This document shows, piece after piece, positions 33,228-45,450 of a DNA stretch of 64,000 nt; within the stretch, counting starts at the first letter, position 1; the number at the start of each line of letters is the position of its first letter. The notes under the pieces were generated by a model, which saw only the letters and a program-made list of their open reading frames with translations, was not told the DNA's origin and did no database searches. The stretch is from Trichodelitschia bisporula (taxonomy: Eukaryota; Ascomycota; Dothideomycetes; Phaeotrichales; Phaeotrichaceae). Both the position numbers and the translations under genes were made by a program. The stretch is from the NCBI GenBank assembly GCA_010356995.1, contig ML996696.1, positions 808,364-872,363 of the forward strand. Direction: 5' to 3'.

Positions 33228-34813
33228 CCCATCCAACCGTTTGTCAAGTAAGGCATCAGCATATCATACTCCCTATTTCGGCCACGATCATCAGCATTGG
33301 CATTGACATTTGGCAAGGAACGCTACCGGAGTGGTTTGTGGACGTTCGCTCATCTGAGGGCTGTTGTAGGATATGAGGGTGCTTTTACAGCAGGCCCGAC
33401 TTGGTATGTGTCTGCCTCGAGAGAGACTGAGGGTTGGGTGATTAGAATGTAATGTATGTAATTAGGTACAGCAATGCGATGTTGCTCCCTCGTACGGTAC
33501 TCTGGATGTTGGTGTGAGCTTGCTGCAGTGGTTGAAATAGGCGTGGATGGTCGTGGACCTGGATGAGGAGCGGGTGGGATGCCGTGGTGCGGCATAAATG
33601 TGATAATGGAAACATAGTCTTGACACGTTCAATACCTACGGCGTGAAGTGAAAGCTTGATAAAGGACGAAGAAAAACAGAGAGTCCAGAGACGCTCAAGA
33701 CTAAATACACGATGTGGCAAATCTCCCCCCATGCTCCTTACGGCCTAGAAATGCTCCTGCCTCCTGTCTCTATTAGCTCCTGCCCCATGTCTACATCATA
33801 GGCTGCTAGTATACCGTAGTAGGGGGCCGGATGCCGTTATGCGTGATAGGAACGAGGACCATGATCAAAGACCCACGTCGGGCTGTGGTGAAGCTCAAGA
33901 GTAGGCAAGCAAGCAAGTAGCATCGTCTTCATCCATAAAGCAACCCTTATCAAATTCCATTGACGCAGTTGAGAACCTCAACCCGACAACCCCGTACAGC
34001 AACGCAACCCACAGACTCCAACAAAACCCATGGACCAGCGGGTAACAACTGAACACTCAAAGACGACAAATCAGCCTGCCTACCTGTAAGGCGGCAGACA
34101 CTGATATCTGAAACCCACTCATCCGATTCATACCTATCACAAGCCCATTAGCAAGCGTCTATCTCCACTTCTGGAGAATCTACTCAAGAGACAACACGAA
34201 AACGAGAGGCAGTGGTGGAGCTCCAAGATTTATACTCTATATCATGTGACCCTCCCTCCCCATCCTGCCCCCACCCACCGGGGGGTAGTACAATGAAGGG
34301 GAAAACCACCTCAGCCAGGCCCAGACACACACGCGCGACAAAGGGAAAAGGAAGAGCGCATTCGGCCGATAACAACCGCCACCCAGAACCCCAACCCGCA
34401 TCCCTCACTCCATCGCTCAAGTCCCCCTCCCCCATGCTCCCGGTATGACAGAGCAGCCAGCGTGCCATGCAAACCCCGGCAAAAAAGCAACATGAATCCA
34501 TCATAGTGAAGTATCCCCAGACAAAGATTTCAAATGACACCGAAACACCCCCCCTTTCCCAAGACATAGTACAGTGGTTGGTAGGATCACGCGGCGAGCG
34601 AGCGGGAGGACGACAAGAGAGGTGGAGAGATGGAGGAGGCGGTAGAGCGCAGGCGTATAGCGGCCGAAGGGGCAATTCCGCGTCGCTCGTGGTGGTAGAG
34701 GAAGATGTGGCACAGGAGAATTTTGAGATTGCCATCCGATCCAGTCGCACGCTAGAAAACGCGCAATGACAGCCGTAGACTGCTAAACGAAAGTGCTTAT
34801 TAAATTCGTACTT
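33228..34813. other. Gene-poor interval
   Basis: Presumed 3' regions of NOP9 and of the WSC gene. A minus-strand frame at 34184-34750 is long (188 aa) but has no domain and an odd composition. I do not call it. Confidence 0.35.
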
Positions 34814-35728
34814 TTAGTATCCATCGGGGTTCGTGACCTGCACAAGTTAGCTTGTATCTTTGATGCCTGCCAAGATTCCCACCTTCAATATCCGCCTGGA
34901 GTAGTCCTGGTTGTCGGCGATGCTGCCGGTACTCTCACGACGCTGCATGATGATCGGATCAAGACGCGAGTCGCCACCAGAGCTGGTGCTGCCACCGTGC
35001 TTGCCACCAGCCATGAAGCTGCTGACGGCAGCCTGGCGTCGGTACTCTTCCTCGGCCTTCTGTCGCCGCTTCTGGCGGAGGAACAGCCACACGCCACCCA
35101 CGATTCCCGCAATGACTATGATGCCAACGACTACGCCGACGGCGATGCCCACTGTATTGCTCTTGCTCTTGTGGGCGGGAGTATTGGACGCCGTAACCAC
35201 GACGGTGCTGGGAGGCTGAGTGGTGGAAGAAGTCTTGGTTGTTGGAGAACCGCTCGTGCCGGTGAGCGACTTCGGGTCAAGGTAGCCGATACGGTTCCGC
35301 GTGATACCCGTCAAGTAGACCCACCAGAGATCAGGTCCACCGCCTATAACAGTTAGTTAACCTCAAGAAGAGAGCGCGTAGTACACACAGTTTTCTGTGT
35401 CGATGCCGGCGCACGGCGTGTTGCAGCTGGAGTTGTCCACCTTGGTGTTTTCGGGAGGGATGAGCGATCCGCACCAGCAGTTTGTGCCGTTCACGAGGCC
35501 CATGACCGGTTGCTGAAGCTGGTAGCAGATAGGTTGGCAGTTGCCGGATGACTGGAAGGTCCAAGGTCCGTGGTCAACCATGGGCTCTGGTGTGGAGAAG
35601 CAACCCACAGCCGTCAAGGCGTTCATGGGAACCTTCGCAGTGGCAGTGGGGATAAGCTGAGCGGAGACTTGTGACGCAGAGAAGAGCATCGCGACGGCGA
35701 GAGCCGCATTCAGTGTTGAAGCGAACAT
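34814..35728 (-). CDS. WSC-domain cell-wall stress sensor
   Basis: Exons 35728-35389, 35343-34883 and 34837-34814. The introns are 45 nt each (35344-35388 and 34838-34882) and the product is 274 aa. The signal peptide is MFASTLNAALAVAMLFSASQ. The WSC domain (about 38-115) has VGCFSTPEPM, CQPICYQLQ, NCWCGSLIPP and CNTPCAGIDTENCGGG, with its eight cysteines. A Ser/Thr stem (about 145-170) leads to one membrane helix, VGIAVGVVVGIIVIAGIVGG. The basic cytoplasmic tail ends RRILKVTNPDGY. The last eight codons come from a 24-nt exon, and that ending is typical of fungal WSC proteins. These proteins sense wall stress and feed the Rho1/PKC pathway. Confidence 0.93.
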
Positions 35729-36800
35729 GATTGCAGATGATGTGAAGTCGAGATGGATGACCGTGGTCGAGTTGCGGAAACGAGAGTATTCGGCTTTGGG
35801 ATCCGGATCCCACGCTTGTTTGCTGTGAAAGCTCGCGAGCGCTGCAGCGTACTGACTACTCGGTGTACCTCATGGAAGGACCACGATAGTTCGGTCGGCG
35901 GCAAGTAGATTGGGGCGAGGCTCCTGACGATTTCCCTGTTGTAACGACAAATACGCTGCGAAAGGCCGGCGGTTGGCTGATGACAGCGCTTCCCTGCACC
36001 CAGAACGTGTACTAAGTTCCAGGAAGGCGATGCGGATGAAGGAACACTTGGATGCGACCGCGTTGCAATGATCGCTTGGTGAGAATGGGTGCGTGTAAGA
36101 GAGGACGAGTGTCAAGAGCTGAATCCGAAACCCTTGGGGGTATTGAGGGTTTGCAAGGGAGGAGGAATGTTTCAGAGCCGGCCCGCCCGCGAACAAGCAA
36201 ACAAGAGCGAGAGAGTGAGTGTGTGAGTGTAGTATCTACGTGGACGAAGACACAACGACAGTGACGGCGAAAGAGTGTGATGTTGGTCGGAAGGAAGGAA
36301 CGATGTAGATTTCTAGAAGGAGGGTGAGGTTGTAGTGGGTGTGGAGGGTTGGATGGTTGGTGTGCGAATGGGTGGAGGGGGTCTTGGAAGGGGGAGAAAG
36401 CAGGACTTCGGACTGGGGGCGTGGGGAGAGGGGGAAAGATAGACCGGAAACGCGGATCCCTCTTTTTGGTTGGAGAAGTTGAGAAGAGGGGGGGGAGGGT
36501 GTGAGAGGGAGGGGGGGAAGGGTCAGAGGGCTTGGAATTTGGAGGGGTGGTCTCACGAGTTTTCGGAGGGTGAATGTTTCTGTGTGCCCGAGAGACCAGC
36601 TTTCAAAGGGAGAGAGACAGCAATAATATCTGGAAACCTGCAGCGGAGCGGGAAAGAAAAAGAAGAAAGAGGAAAGCGCAGAAGGTTCACGGGCGACAAG
36701 AGACAAGCACGACAAGAGCAAGGATAAAACAGGCACACTCGGCATCCTATTCGCTGCTTCCCTTGGGCTGCCTGAGCTAGCCAAATCTTCTTTCGCTGCT
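35729..36800. promoter_or_regulatory. Long purine-rich upstream region of the WSC gene
   Basis: The plus strand is G/A-rich from about 36240 to 36730 (C/T-rich in the transcript sense). Long 5' leaders with such tracts are common in front of fungal signalling genes. Frames here are composition artefacts. Confidence 0.4.
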
Positions 36801-39800
36801 AAGCCGCTGCACGGAGCTCCTGCACGCGTATTCTACTGCACGTTCGCGCGTTCCTACGAGGACAACCCCTTTATTTCGATGGCGCTACGTCGAACCGTTG
36901 AGCTTCCGTCGACGCCTCACCTGAGCTGCGACTCTTTTGAAGGGCTGAAAAAGCCAGCAAAGAACCAGGCGCATCCGCCAGTAGTGACGGAACCTCTTCG
37001 TGGAATTGAGGTGACGGTACCGGTAGGTGACATGGCGATCTATCTCCCATATTTTATATGAGATGCCTCCCTTCTCCATCCTTCGCCAGCTTCCTTTGCC
37101 AGCAGCGCTTCCATCCCTCGGCCTCTCCCATTGTCATCATCTCCTTTATCGCGGCGCAGCATGACATGACAAGGAACGGCTCCTGCCCCAGTCTAGGTAC
37201 CGTAATCGTCCTTGCAGCACTCGTAAACTGTCCAGCCCGCCCTCGGTCTTGCAGCAACGGAGCAAGCAAGTAATGCCGAATCAAATGGCTCATTCAATCC
37301 CATGTCCGCTTTGACCGGCTGCTTGTCAACAACAGCCAAAATCTCCGACTTGTTGTCGAGTCTTGCTCTGCATCACTCGTACAGGTGTACTCCGCCTCGC
37401 ATGATTCTTCGTCCACATTCGAACATGTCTACGACACGGATCATTATCTCCAAAGCAAGTCAGGTCAGCCGCATTGCTTGCGCGTTCAATGTCCCACCCA
37501 CGAGCCACACCCAAGCCATCCCGTGATAGCCACAGCCGGAGCCTCCGCCACCAGCGACGCCAGGCTGACGCTTGACGTCCCCGGTCCCGCCATCTCGGAG
37601 GCCCACAAAGCCCGTGGGCGCGCGGCTCCACCGGGTCAGCATCGCGGGCCTATAGCGGCAACCCCCATTGCTTGCAAAACAGGAGCCTGTAAACTCCGAG
37701 AGATGAGCGGCCGAAGGAATGGGGATCGAAGTGCTTGCCGGCGCATGGATGACGGGCTTTCCGGCGTTGCAAAGCGCGGCCAATGTTTCATCTCGCTGTT
37801 GGCGGGCTTGGGTGCTGATCTGCACCACCGAGGCGGCCCTGGAGGTTGATATCGGTGCTGAAGGGTGGCCGATCGCAAGGGAAAAGGGATGGCTACTACG
37901 TAGTATTTCCAGGACGACTGAAGTATTGCTTCCCGACGTCAATAATATGAGAGCTAACGTCACTTCGACTGCGCCTCTTTCATCGTCTTTTTACAGGCAT
38001 TCAAGCCCCTACTGATGAAACTAATTGCCGCCGATGCTTCCTCCATTTTTCAAGCGGGAAGCCGGCGGTATTACCATGGAGCTAATATCTGTAGCGCCGT
38101 TGCCGCCTGCACCCTGCCAGACATCACACCCAACACTCTCGACCATCGCGTCATCCTACGGCACAGCTTCAAACTCCACGGAGAAGCCCAACCCAATTCA
38201 CGGCGAGGCACAATCCATTGGCTAATCACACTAGTTATAAGTTGGCCGATCTTCCAGGAAAACCTGCAAACTGTTCGCTGCCAGTGCCGGTTGCATCGTG
38301 GGGAATTATTTTCCACTTATTGGAATCAGCACATGGCACAACTGGTTACACACTGGACCCAGGCTCGCCAACTGTCGGCCGGCGATCTCCTGATGTGCTG
38401 CTATCGGCATGTCACCAGCGACTCGCGAAGCATTTGCATAAAGGCGCCTGGACTGTACCTCGTAGCACAGCTATAGGTGACATTTCGGAAGCTTGCGTCT
38501 CTTAAGCTTGTTGGGCCGTTGCTGAACGAAGCAACTGGGGGAGATAGCGGACCTTCTCCACAGATTCTCAGCGTCGGCGGCTGCATGAATTGCTTTTTAG
38601 CTCCGTACTACGGTGATGGTATGCTGTCACGTGAGGCGTTGGCGAGGCTGGTCGTGTTGACCGCGAGATAGCGTGGATATGGGAGGCTAGGGCATTTAAA
38701 GCATACACGGTGACGTCCTTCTAAAGTGTGGAATGCGAAATGACCGGTAGACAGATCAGAAGTGAGGAAACTTGAACACAAGTCGGCCACTTCTCCGCAT
38801 ATCGCTCTTAAGCGTCCAGGACCGAAGATGGCATTGATTCAAACGTGGTTGTCACTTGCAGCCCAGGAATTCTTGATGACCGGCATGCCAATCGTGGAGA
38901 CCATCCAGATATCTGCATGACCATTCCCCGCCTTTCCACGCCGTTGACGTGTCACCCGCAATAGATGCAGACCCTTGATACCATTGATCCCATCGGTCTC
39001 TCAGCAACTGGGCCGTGCTTCATGTCTCTGGCGCGACAAAGATGATGGAGACAAAGCTATGTATGCGGTCATATCTCGATCTAGATCATCACTTCCCTCA
39101 CAACATGGCTCTCAATCAAGACATGTAGTATGTCAACACTGTACCATCCTTTTCGAAGAGTTTCAGCCTCATTTAACAGAGTCTGAGCAGGAGAGGACCA
39201 ACAAAGACCTTCATCGTTTCCGACTTCTTTCCGGCGACAGCATCTGATCCGGTTTCTCAGGACCACCAAGCTTACGGCAAGCCACTTTCTTCACAATTAC
39301 ATCCACCTTATCACCACTCCATCGTCCATACAGTGTTCCAGATGCAGCGGTGATCTAAACACTGTTCCAGGTAGTCTAGTCCTGTGGGATCGGCCGTCTT
39401 GTACTTGATGCCACTCGGCTGTTTCCATCCCAACATGATATTGAAAAATCACCGCCAGCCCACGACAACTACAGCACATCTAACGATCATGCTTGCAGTC
39501 AGCCGATAGGCTCCTAGTAAGTCTTAACTGTATGGGTAATGAATTTGGGCAATGCGCATCTTTTTTTGGCTCCGACAGCTTCCGCCTTGGAGAGAGCCGG
39601 CTGGATAGGAAGGCATCCCCAACCAGACGTAACTTACCGAAGACTTTCCGAGTGCACAGCATCGAAATCTGCCAACTGAAGTTCGCTTAGCCAAACAATT
39701 CACCTTCCTAAAAGACTCTACCCTTTCAGTTTTGCGACTCTCTATCACCTAGACTCCAGTCACATGATCTGGTGAAAAGGTTGGCCGCGGTCGCGGGCCT

Positions 39801-39859
39801 GTCCTGACCTCATAATCCAACCCCCGCCTCAAGTGCATCTCCAAAACAACAACACCCTC
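36801..39859. other. 3-kb interval without a supported gene
   Basis: Several 60-170 aa frames occur on both strands (for example 37460-37963 minus, 38015-38476 plus), but none shows a family motif or a coherent exon set. Composition is less GC-rich than in neighbouring genes. It could hold decayed or lineage-specific sequence. Confidence 0.35.
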
Positions 39860-40732
39860 ATGTCTGCGATCTTAGCGAAAAAAGCACCTACTCTCACCGC
39901 CAGTAGTCTCTCCCTCCATTGCCACCAATGCTTCAACCCTAGCACACCATCCCGACCCCGCAGGCACTATGCCTCCATACACAGCGGCATCGATTCCTGG
40001 CCCAGCCCCGCGCATCCAAACCTATACCCAACACCCTACCAGATCCTAAACACAAAGAAAGGAACGCCATACGATAAATCGCATTTCTGCGATCTCGTCA
40101 AGCTATACCACCCCGACCGCACCGCGCACACGCCCTCCCTCTCCCCCGCCCTCCGCCTCGAGCGCTACCACCTCCTCATCGCCGCGCACACGCTCCTCTC
40201 AGACCCGGAGAAGCGCAAGGCGTACGACCTCTGGGGTGCCGGGTGGTCGTACACACAGCATCCCGCGACCACGCCGGCCGACCCCCCGCGCTGGAGCACG
40301 AATTATGCGACCCCTGGTAGCCCGATGGGGAATGCGACGTGGGAGGACTGGGAGCGGTGGTATGCGGCGCGGGACGGCACGGGGACTGCGCATCAAGGCC
40401 CCGTGTTTCTGAGTAATGGCTCTTTCGTGTCGCTGGTTATTGCCTTAGCGGCGTTGGGCGGGTTGGGACAGTTGGTGCGGGCGGAGAATGCGGGACAGAC
40501 GCTGATTGCGAGGAAGGATGAGGTGCATGACCGCACGGCGAAGGAGCTAGCGAGGGTGAAGAAGGAGGCCGCTGGGTGGTCGAGGGATGAGCGGATAATG
40601 CGGTTTTTGAGACAGGTGGATCCGGAGGCGTATGCGAATGAGGGGGTGAGGAGGTTGATTGTTGAGCCGGATATTTGTGATGGTGGGGATACGAAGGAGA
40701 GGGAGTTTGACTTGAAGAGGAAGTATCGGTAG
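39860..40732 (+). CDS. J-domain (DnaJ-like) protein with a mitochondrial leader and a membrane segment
   Basis: 290 aa, one exon. The frame opens at a GTG 27 nt upstream; the first ATG is at 39860. The N-terminus (MSAILAKKAPTLTASSLSL, then Arg-rich SRPRRHYAS) fits a mitochondrial presequence. The J domain lies at about 60-125: PTPYQILNTKKG, LVKLYHPDRT with the essential HPD, and AHTLLSDPEKRKAYDLWGAGW. A hydrophobic helix follows at about 190-210 (FVSLVIALAALGGLG), then a charged coiled tail. The plan resembles fungal Jid1-like proteins of the inner membrane that stimulate Hsp70. The exact orthologue is not certain. Confidence 0.85.
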   Translation: MSAILAKKAPTLTASSLSLHCHQCFNPSTPSRPRRHYASIHSGIDSWPSPAHPNLYPTPYQILNTKKGTPYDKSHFCDLVKLYHPDRTAHTPSLSPALRLERYHLLIAAHTLLSDPEKRKAYDLWGAGWSYTQHPATTPADPPRWSTNYATPGSPMGNATWEDWERWYAARDGTGTAHQGPVFLSNGSFVSLVIALAALGGLGQLVRAENAGQTLIARKDEVHDRTAKELARVKKEAAGWSRDERIMRFLRQVDPEAYANEGVRRLIVEPDICDGGDTKEREFDLKRKYR

Positions 40733-41190
40733 TGTGCTTTTGGGGGCACTTTGGGCCTTGGAAGAGGGATGGGATAGCGGTTATGGTGTTCGGACTTTGC
40801 TGGTGTATATATTCCTCTCACGATACACAAGATGGAGTTGGCGGCGAATGGGGGGATATCCGGGTACGCAGCGCTCAAAGAGCACACAGATAGGCTCACA
40901 ATTTGGCACAATGCAAATAGCAACACATGCACATTCATCCACGCGTCTATCCGGACCTGCAGCATCTCCTCCACAATTCTCCATCTTGCATTCTCGAAGT
41001 TGGGTAGAGATATCCAATCACAACTGCGCAGAGGCCCGTGCTCATTACGCAACAAAAGTCTTGGCTCGGATGCACCCGCCGGCGATTCGTCGGCGGCCGG
41101 GACCACCTGCACCTTGGCCGAGCTCAGCATCGCAAAGATCCAACCACCGCGAAAAATATCAGAAGCCATTGCATTCCGTCCGCTGCCCCA
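40733..41190. other. Interval between J-protein and Mic26/27 genes
   Basis: About 460 bp, tandem genes on the same strand. Longer frames on both strands here have no motifs. Confidence 0.35.
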
Positions 41191-42016
41191 ATGGCGATGA
41201 GGTTCCTCCTGCGGCGCGTGCGTATCCTCGTCATCTTCTTGCAGATGTACAGTAGTTAACGGACCCAGCCCGCCGCCCTCCCTGTCACGGCCCTGACCGC
41301 TGCTCTTATCCTCACCCCCAAGTCGAGCGTGCACGCTGAGAGCCCCCGCGATGCTTCTGAGAGGGTACGTTGGCGATACTGGGGTTTGGAATAACTGCTG
41401 ACGCAGACAGCGGCCCCGCCGCTCCCTCTACGACGACTCCCTCTCCGCCCCCGTCAAGTTCGCCGACTCCCGCCCCACACACTCCGAAAACTGCGACTAC
41501 ATCCGCCCCACCGACCGGCTCGCCGCTCAAATCGGCGCCGCGCGCGTCTTCCTCCACGGCCACGCCGCCGCGCTCGAGGACAAGACCAACGAGGTGCTAA
41601 CCCGCGCCTTCCATCTCGAGCACAGCTTCACGTCTACGATCGCGGGGCTGGCGCCGGGGCCGCAGACGGGCGAGCAGGTCATGCCTGGGGCGATATATGT
41701 GGCTGTTGCGGCGATGGGGAGTAGCATTATGGTGCGGAATCGGAATGTGCTTTTGAGAGGGGTGGTGCCGATGCTGGTTGGCCTCGGGGCCGGGTATGTG
41801 GTTTTGCCGAATACGATGCGTAATGTTGGGGAACTGGTGTGGAGGTATGAGGAGAGGTTTCCTGCGGTGGCGGAGACGCATTTGGCAGTTAAGGAGAGGG
41901 TGACGAGGTTTGTCCAGACTGGCGTGGCGCATTCGCAGATGGGGGTGCAGATGTTTGAGGGGAAGGTGGGGGAGGCGAGGGAGAGGATTGAGCAGTGGGT
42001 GAGCAAGGGGAAATAG
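41191..42016 (+). CDS. MICOS complex subunit, Mic26/Mic27 (apolipoprotein O-like)
   Basis: Exons 41191-41217, 41269-41364 and 41411-42016. The introns are 51 nt (GTGCGT donor) and 46 nt (GTACGT donor, ACAG acceptor), giving 242 aa. The 27-nt first exon gives MAMRFLLRR. Exon 2 gives PAALPVTALTAALIL and a lumen-side VHAESP. Exon 3 starts RPRRSLYDDSLSAPVKF, then PTDRLAAQIGAARVFLHGHA and SFTSTIAGLAPGPQTGEQ. Two membrane spans follow: PGAIYVAVAAMGSSIMVRN and VVPMLVGLGAGYVVLPNT. This is the standard Mic26/27 plan at inner-membrane crista junctions. The acceptor CAG four bases upstream would break the frame, so ACAG was chosen. Confidence 0.88.
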
Positions 42017-42666
42017 ATGCGGAGGTATTCCTATGCTAGCTGGTTCCTGAGTTCTCTCTCTCTTTGATCCTGTAATCTTGATTCCATAGACGGCTGCTTG
42101 TCATCTGGCGGGCGGCGCTGCAAGCAATGTAAACACCATGTCCATGTTCGAAATAGAGACGGTCTTTAAGCTGCGATTGCCCGGTGAAGTTTTAGATTTC
42201 TCTTTCGTGCAGTGAGCCGTCATAAGGCTTTCGATCCTGTCTTGAAAGGGCTTATGGTTATGTCTGTGCTTTAATCCGGACATAAATGAGCGAGCTCACG
42301 TATAATGAACAGCATCTCCATCGATGCGCCAAGCTGAGTACATGGCAGGACTCATGGCGTGGCTGCCATCACCGAAGAGCTCCAACAGTGGATTCCTGCC
42401 AAGCACCCACCTCCGTGGGATATAAATACTGCTTCTCTAAGATTCAGGCAACTGAACCACGAAACATCTACACAGTGACTGCATCTCGCATTCACAACAA
42501 CATCCTCTACAGGTTGGTTTGTACATAAAGGACATTTTCGTTTGCTGTGTTTCATCAACATCAGTCTCTACATGCCTCATACTCATCCAAAGATTGCTCC
42601 TCTCTCCAAGCCTTTATTGTCAGTCCTAACAGTCTTCTCAGTCCTCCATCTCTACAACCAGCAAAA
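42017..42666. promoter_or_regulatory. Upstream region with TATA box for the small Cys-containing gene
   Basis: TATAAATA at 42421-42428 in GTGGGATATAAATACTGC, about 240 bp before the ATG at 42667. A C/T/A-rich leader follows. Nothing else was recognised between 42017 and 42420. Confidence 0.6.
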
Positions 42667-42929
42667 ATGTGCGTCCAAACCCTCACCTCCTACGACTGCG
42701 GCCACGATGTCGTCAAGGACATGATCAAGTGCGACACCCCAAAGACACGATCAAACGCGACAACCCAAAGTTCACATTCAAACGCGACAAGCCAAAGGAC
42801 ATGACCAAATGCGACAAGCCAGAGCTCCGTCCTCACAAAATCAGCTTCTGGGGCCGTTCCAAGAAGAAGGGGAAGTGTCCTACATGCGAGAAGGGAGAAT
42901 GGCCCCAAGGCATCGCGACGTACGAGTAA
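42667..42929 (+). pseudogene. Small Cys-containing fungal protein with 9-residue repeats, one-base deletion
   Basis: Opens MCVQTLTSYDCGHDVVKDM, a start common to small fungal proteins with a CGH motif. Four 27-bp repeats follow, reading IKCDTPKDT, IKRDNPKFT, FKRDKPKDM and TKCDKPELR. The end is KISFWGRSKKKGKCPTCEKGEWPQGIATYE. Both the CGH head and the CPTCE tail fit one gene, but the first repeat is 26 bp instead of 27 (one G appears lost near 42743), so head and tail lie in different frames. It is a real frameshift, a recent pseudogene, or a base-call error. A TATA box lies upstream. The function is unknown. Confidence 0.65.
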
Positions 42930-43252
42930 AACTCGACAACCTGATTCTCAGTTGGATGTGCCTCTCCCACTGAGGGAACCATGGGGATATCTCTACCACG
43001 TCTGTACACTAGAGGAAGGAAGTGGCTTCAATTGAAGGGCGGCAAATGATAAATTATTGTCGCGATATGAAATGTCTCCTCACCACCCGTCGATGCTCAG
43101 TCGTTGCAAGGCTAGCCTTGGCACGCCGCTTTTCGCTCCACCTCCCCCGCACGTGACAATCGCGTATCGCGAGTGTTTACTCCGCGCCTCACCCTCCCCC
43201 TCTCCACCATCCACATCCCACCTCCATCCTCCGCCTCACTCCCACCGCAGAA
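42930..43252. other. Interval before DAM1
   Basis: 323 bp. C-rich in the last 80 bp, the usual leader of the next gene. Confidence 0.35.
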
Positions 43253-43933
43253 ATGTCCACAACCCCCACCCCCAGCGGCCCCCGCGACTCCACCCGCCCG
43301 CGCAGCACCAGCCGCACGCGCATCCCCTCACGCCCAACAACCCCCCTCCGCCCCTCCTCCCGCAACTCGCTGCGCACCTCCCAACAAGGCGCGGCTGCAG
43401 CTCTAAACAACCCGCTCGACGAGCTAGAGGGGCAGTTTGCGGAGTTAAGCGACGGAATGGCCGACCTGGAGGCGAACTTCATGCACCTGCAGCTTATGCA
43501 CGAGAGCCTGGCTAGGTTCAGCGAGAGCTTTGCGGCGTTTTTGTATGGGTTGAATATGAATGCGTTTTGTGTGGATTTCGGCGAGGCGCCGGTGCCGGAG
43601 AGTTTTAGGAGGGCGATGCAGGTGCAGGTGTTGAGGGAGATGGGGATGAGGGAGAGGGAGAGGGATGTTGAGGCTACGTTTTTGTGAGTGAGGATGGGCT
43701 GTTGTTGGATTGGGGGATGCTGATGGTACAGGACGAATGATACGAGCTTTGTTGAGCACCCGCCTACGTCGTCGAAGGCGTCGTCGAAGTATGGTACCCC
43801 GAGGCCTGAAGCGAGGGTTTCGCGGGTTGCGCGCGGGAGTGGAGCGGCGAGGGGGAGGGGGCAGGGGATTCCGCGGGCGAGTGGGATTGCGCGGGGGAGG
43901 GGGAGAGGAACTGCGAGAGGGACGGCGCGATGA
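43253..43933 (+). CDS. DAM1: DASH/Dam1 complex subunit Dam1
   Basis: Exons 43253-43683 and 43732-43933 with a 48-nt intron (GTGAGT donor), giving 210 aa. The head is a basic Ser/Thr/Pro region (PSRPTTPLRPSSRNSLR) with several likely Aurora-type sites. The core is LEGQFAELSDGMADLEANFM, then HLQLMHESLARFSESFAAFL and YGLNMNAFCVDFGEAP, the Dam1 signature. After the intron, LTNDTSFVEHPP and an Arg/Gly tail (ARGRGQGIPRASGIARGRGR) follow. Dam1 is the microtubule-contacting subunit of the DASH ring that couples kinetochores to spindle tips. The tail is shorter than in yeast, as usual in filamentous fungi. Confidence 0.94.
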
Positions 43934-45450
43934 GGGGATACTGGATGAGGATACTGTGAAGCTGTACTGTGAGGCGGGGTTGTTGGTACGTTCTATGTTG
44001 AGGTGTTGGGACGATGCTAATTGGGGTTAGGTTCTGGCATATAGGCGTTAAACTGGACGATAACGGCCGGCTGCGCGCAATGGCCAGTGGAGCGCTGCGC
44101 TTTTGAGCTGGCGACGGGCTAGGTCCTTTGCGGCCTCATCACGTTATCACTGGACTATCAAAAGGTGCAATGCAAGCATGAGGCGTCGAGTGCAGCGACA
44201 GGACTCGATAGGCGAGACTTCCCCGGCGAGGCGGCCGAATAGGACTGCTTTCCGTGCGCAAGTTACTTTTGGGGGCAAATCGTCGTAGCTCTGGAACGTG
44301 CAGAGTCATGTCTGCCGCAATAGCAAGTGAGTTATGGGGCTAGAATGCTTATCACGCCTGGTTTTCAAACACCGTGCTGTTTCCCACTGCTCGACCTGAG
44401 TCCCGTTTCTCGTCGAACCTGAGGCCCGTTTCTTGCGGCAGATCTTGACGTCGCTATTACGGAGAGGTACTATTTGAAGCATCGTTCGGTTTTCAGGCAG
44501 CGCGTTGAAGCAAACACGGCTGCCTTGTAACAGCAAGTCCTGTGTTTCTCCCTGATATACCCAGGCAGCGATCCCAGCCTCCCCCGAGCTTCCAATCCTC
44601 ATGCGGAAGCTCGCAAACTCGGAAACCACCGGTACACGGCGGCAGCTGTATGATCAGCAACCGGGAGGGGTGCAAACTGCATCTTGGCCACCGAAACGGC
44701 GGGAGTGTTTTTTCGCCAGATTTTGAGGTTGATATAGACTGGGATCGTGGGGCTACGTCACGTAGGACGAGACCAGCGCCGCACTGCGGCTATATCGCAT
44801 GCGCAGGGTAATAGCACTCCCCCGAGCTCAACCTCTCCACTTCAACCCATTGCTAAAAACGTCGTACAGGCAATCAGCTAATAACAGCACCACGCACCTC
44901 ACGGCCTCAGCCTTATCCTCACAAGCCTTTCTTTTTAGCATCACAAACATCGCGCTTCTCGCCCCAAGCACCCGACCAAACATTCCCCGGTTTACCACCC
45001 CCCATCCCTGCCCGCATCCCCCGTGCAGGCCACCCAAGCCGCTCAAACGTGTCTGCGACATGGGATTGGCCAGGGCCCCGCACGAAGCTGCAGCAAGCGC
45101 AGCAAACGCTGCGGCTTGTTTTACGCTTTTTCATCGGTATGCGCAAGGGAATTGGCCTGGATGTGGGCGCATTGGCGCGGGCAGACTTGCACTGCATGCA
45201 GGATGGGATGGGGCCATGCGGAGTACTATGGGCAAGGCTGCATTCTTGCTTCGTGCGGGCACGAGTCGTGCGCCTTGGGACTGGTACGGGGAGGGAGAGG
45301 CTTTAAAGCGCCTGAAGCCCGCGCTGGGCGTGGGATGCGACCCCTCTAGATCTCGCGGGTCCTTTCGCTACGGATAGCGATCTATCGTTTGCACCACGAC
45401 GCTGAGAACCTCACGACACTACCCACCGCCTCCGGCGCTCAACCGCCGCG
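43934..45450. other. 1.5-kb interval without a supported gene
   Basis: Frames up to 192 aa occur but have no motif, and opposite-strand frames overlap them. A C-rich leader is present just before 45451. Confidence 0.35.

Noticed and set aside
34184-34750. 188-aa minus-strand frame
   Set aside because: No motif, no splice context, no recognisable start context; left as unannotated.
37460-37963. 167-aa minus-strand frame with some protein-like look
   Set aside because: No family match recognised, and overlapping plus-strand frames are equally open.
40393-41334. 313-aa minus-strand frame between the J-protein and Mic26/27
   Set aside because: Antisense to two genes with clear family motifs, and no motif of its own.
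41401-41411. GCAG acceptor four bases upstream in Mic26/27
   Set aside because: It would break the frame leading to RPRRSLYDDS; ACAG keeps it.
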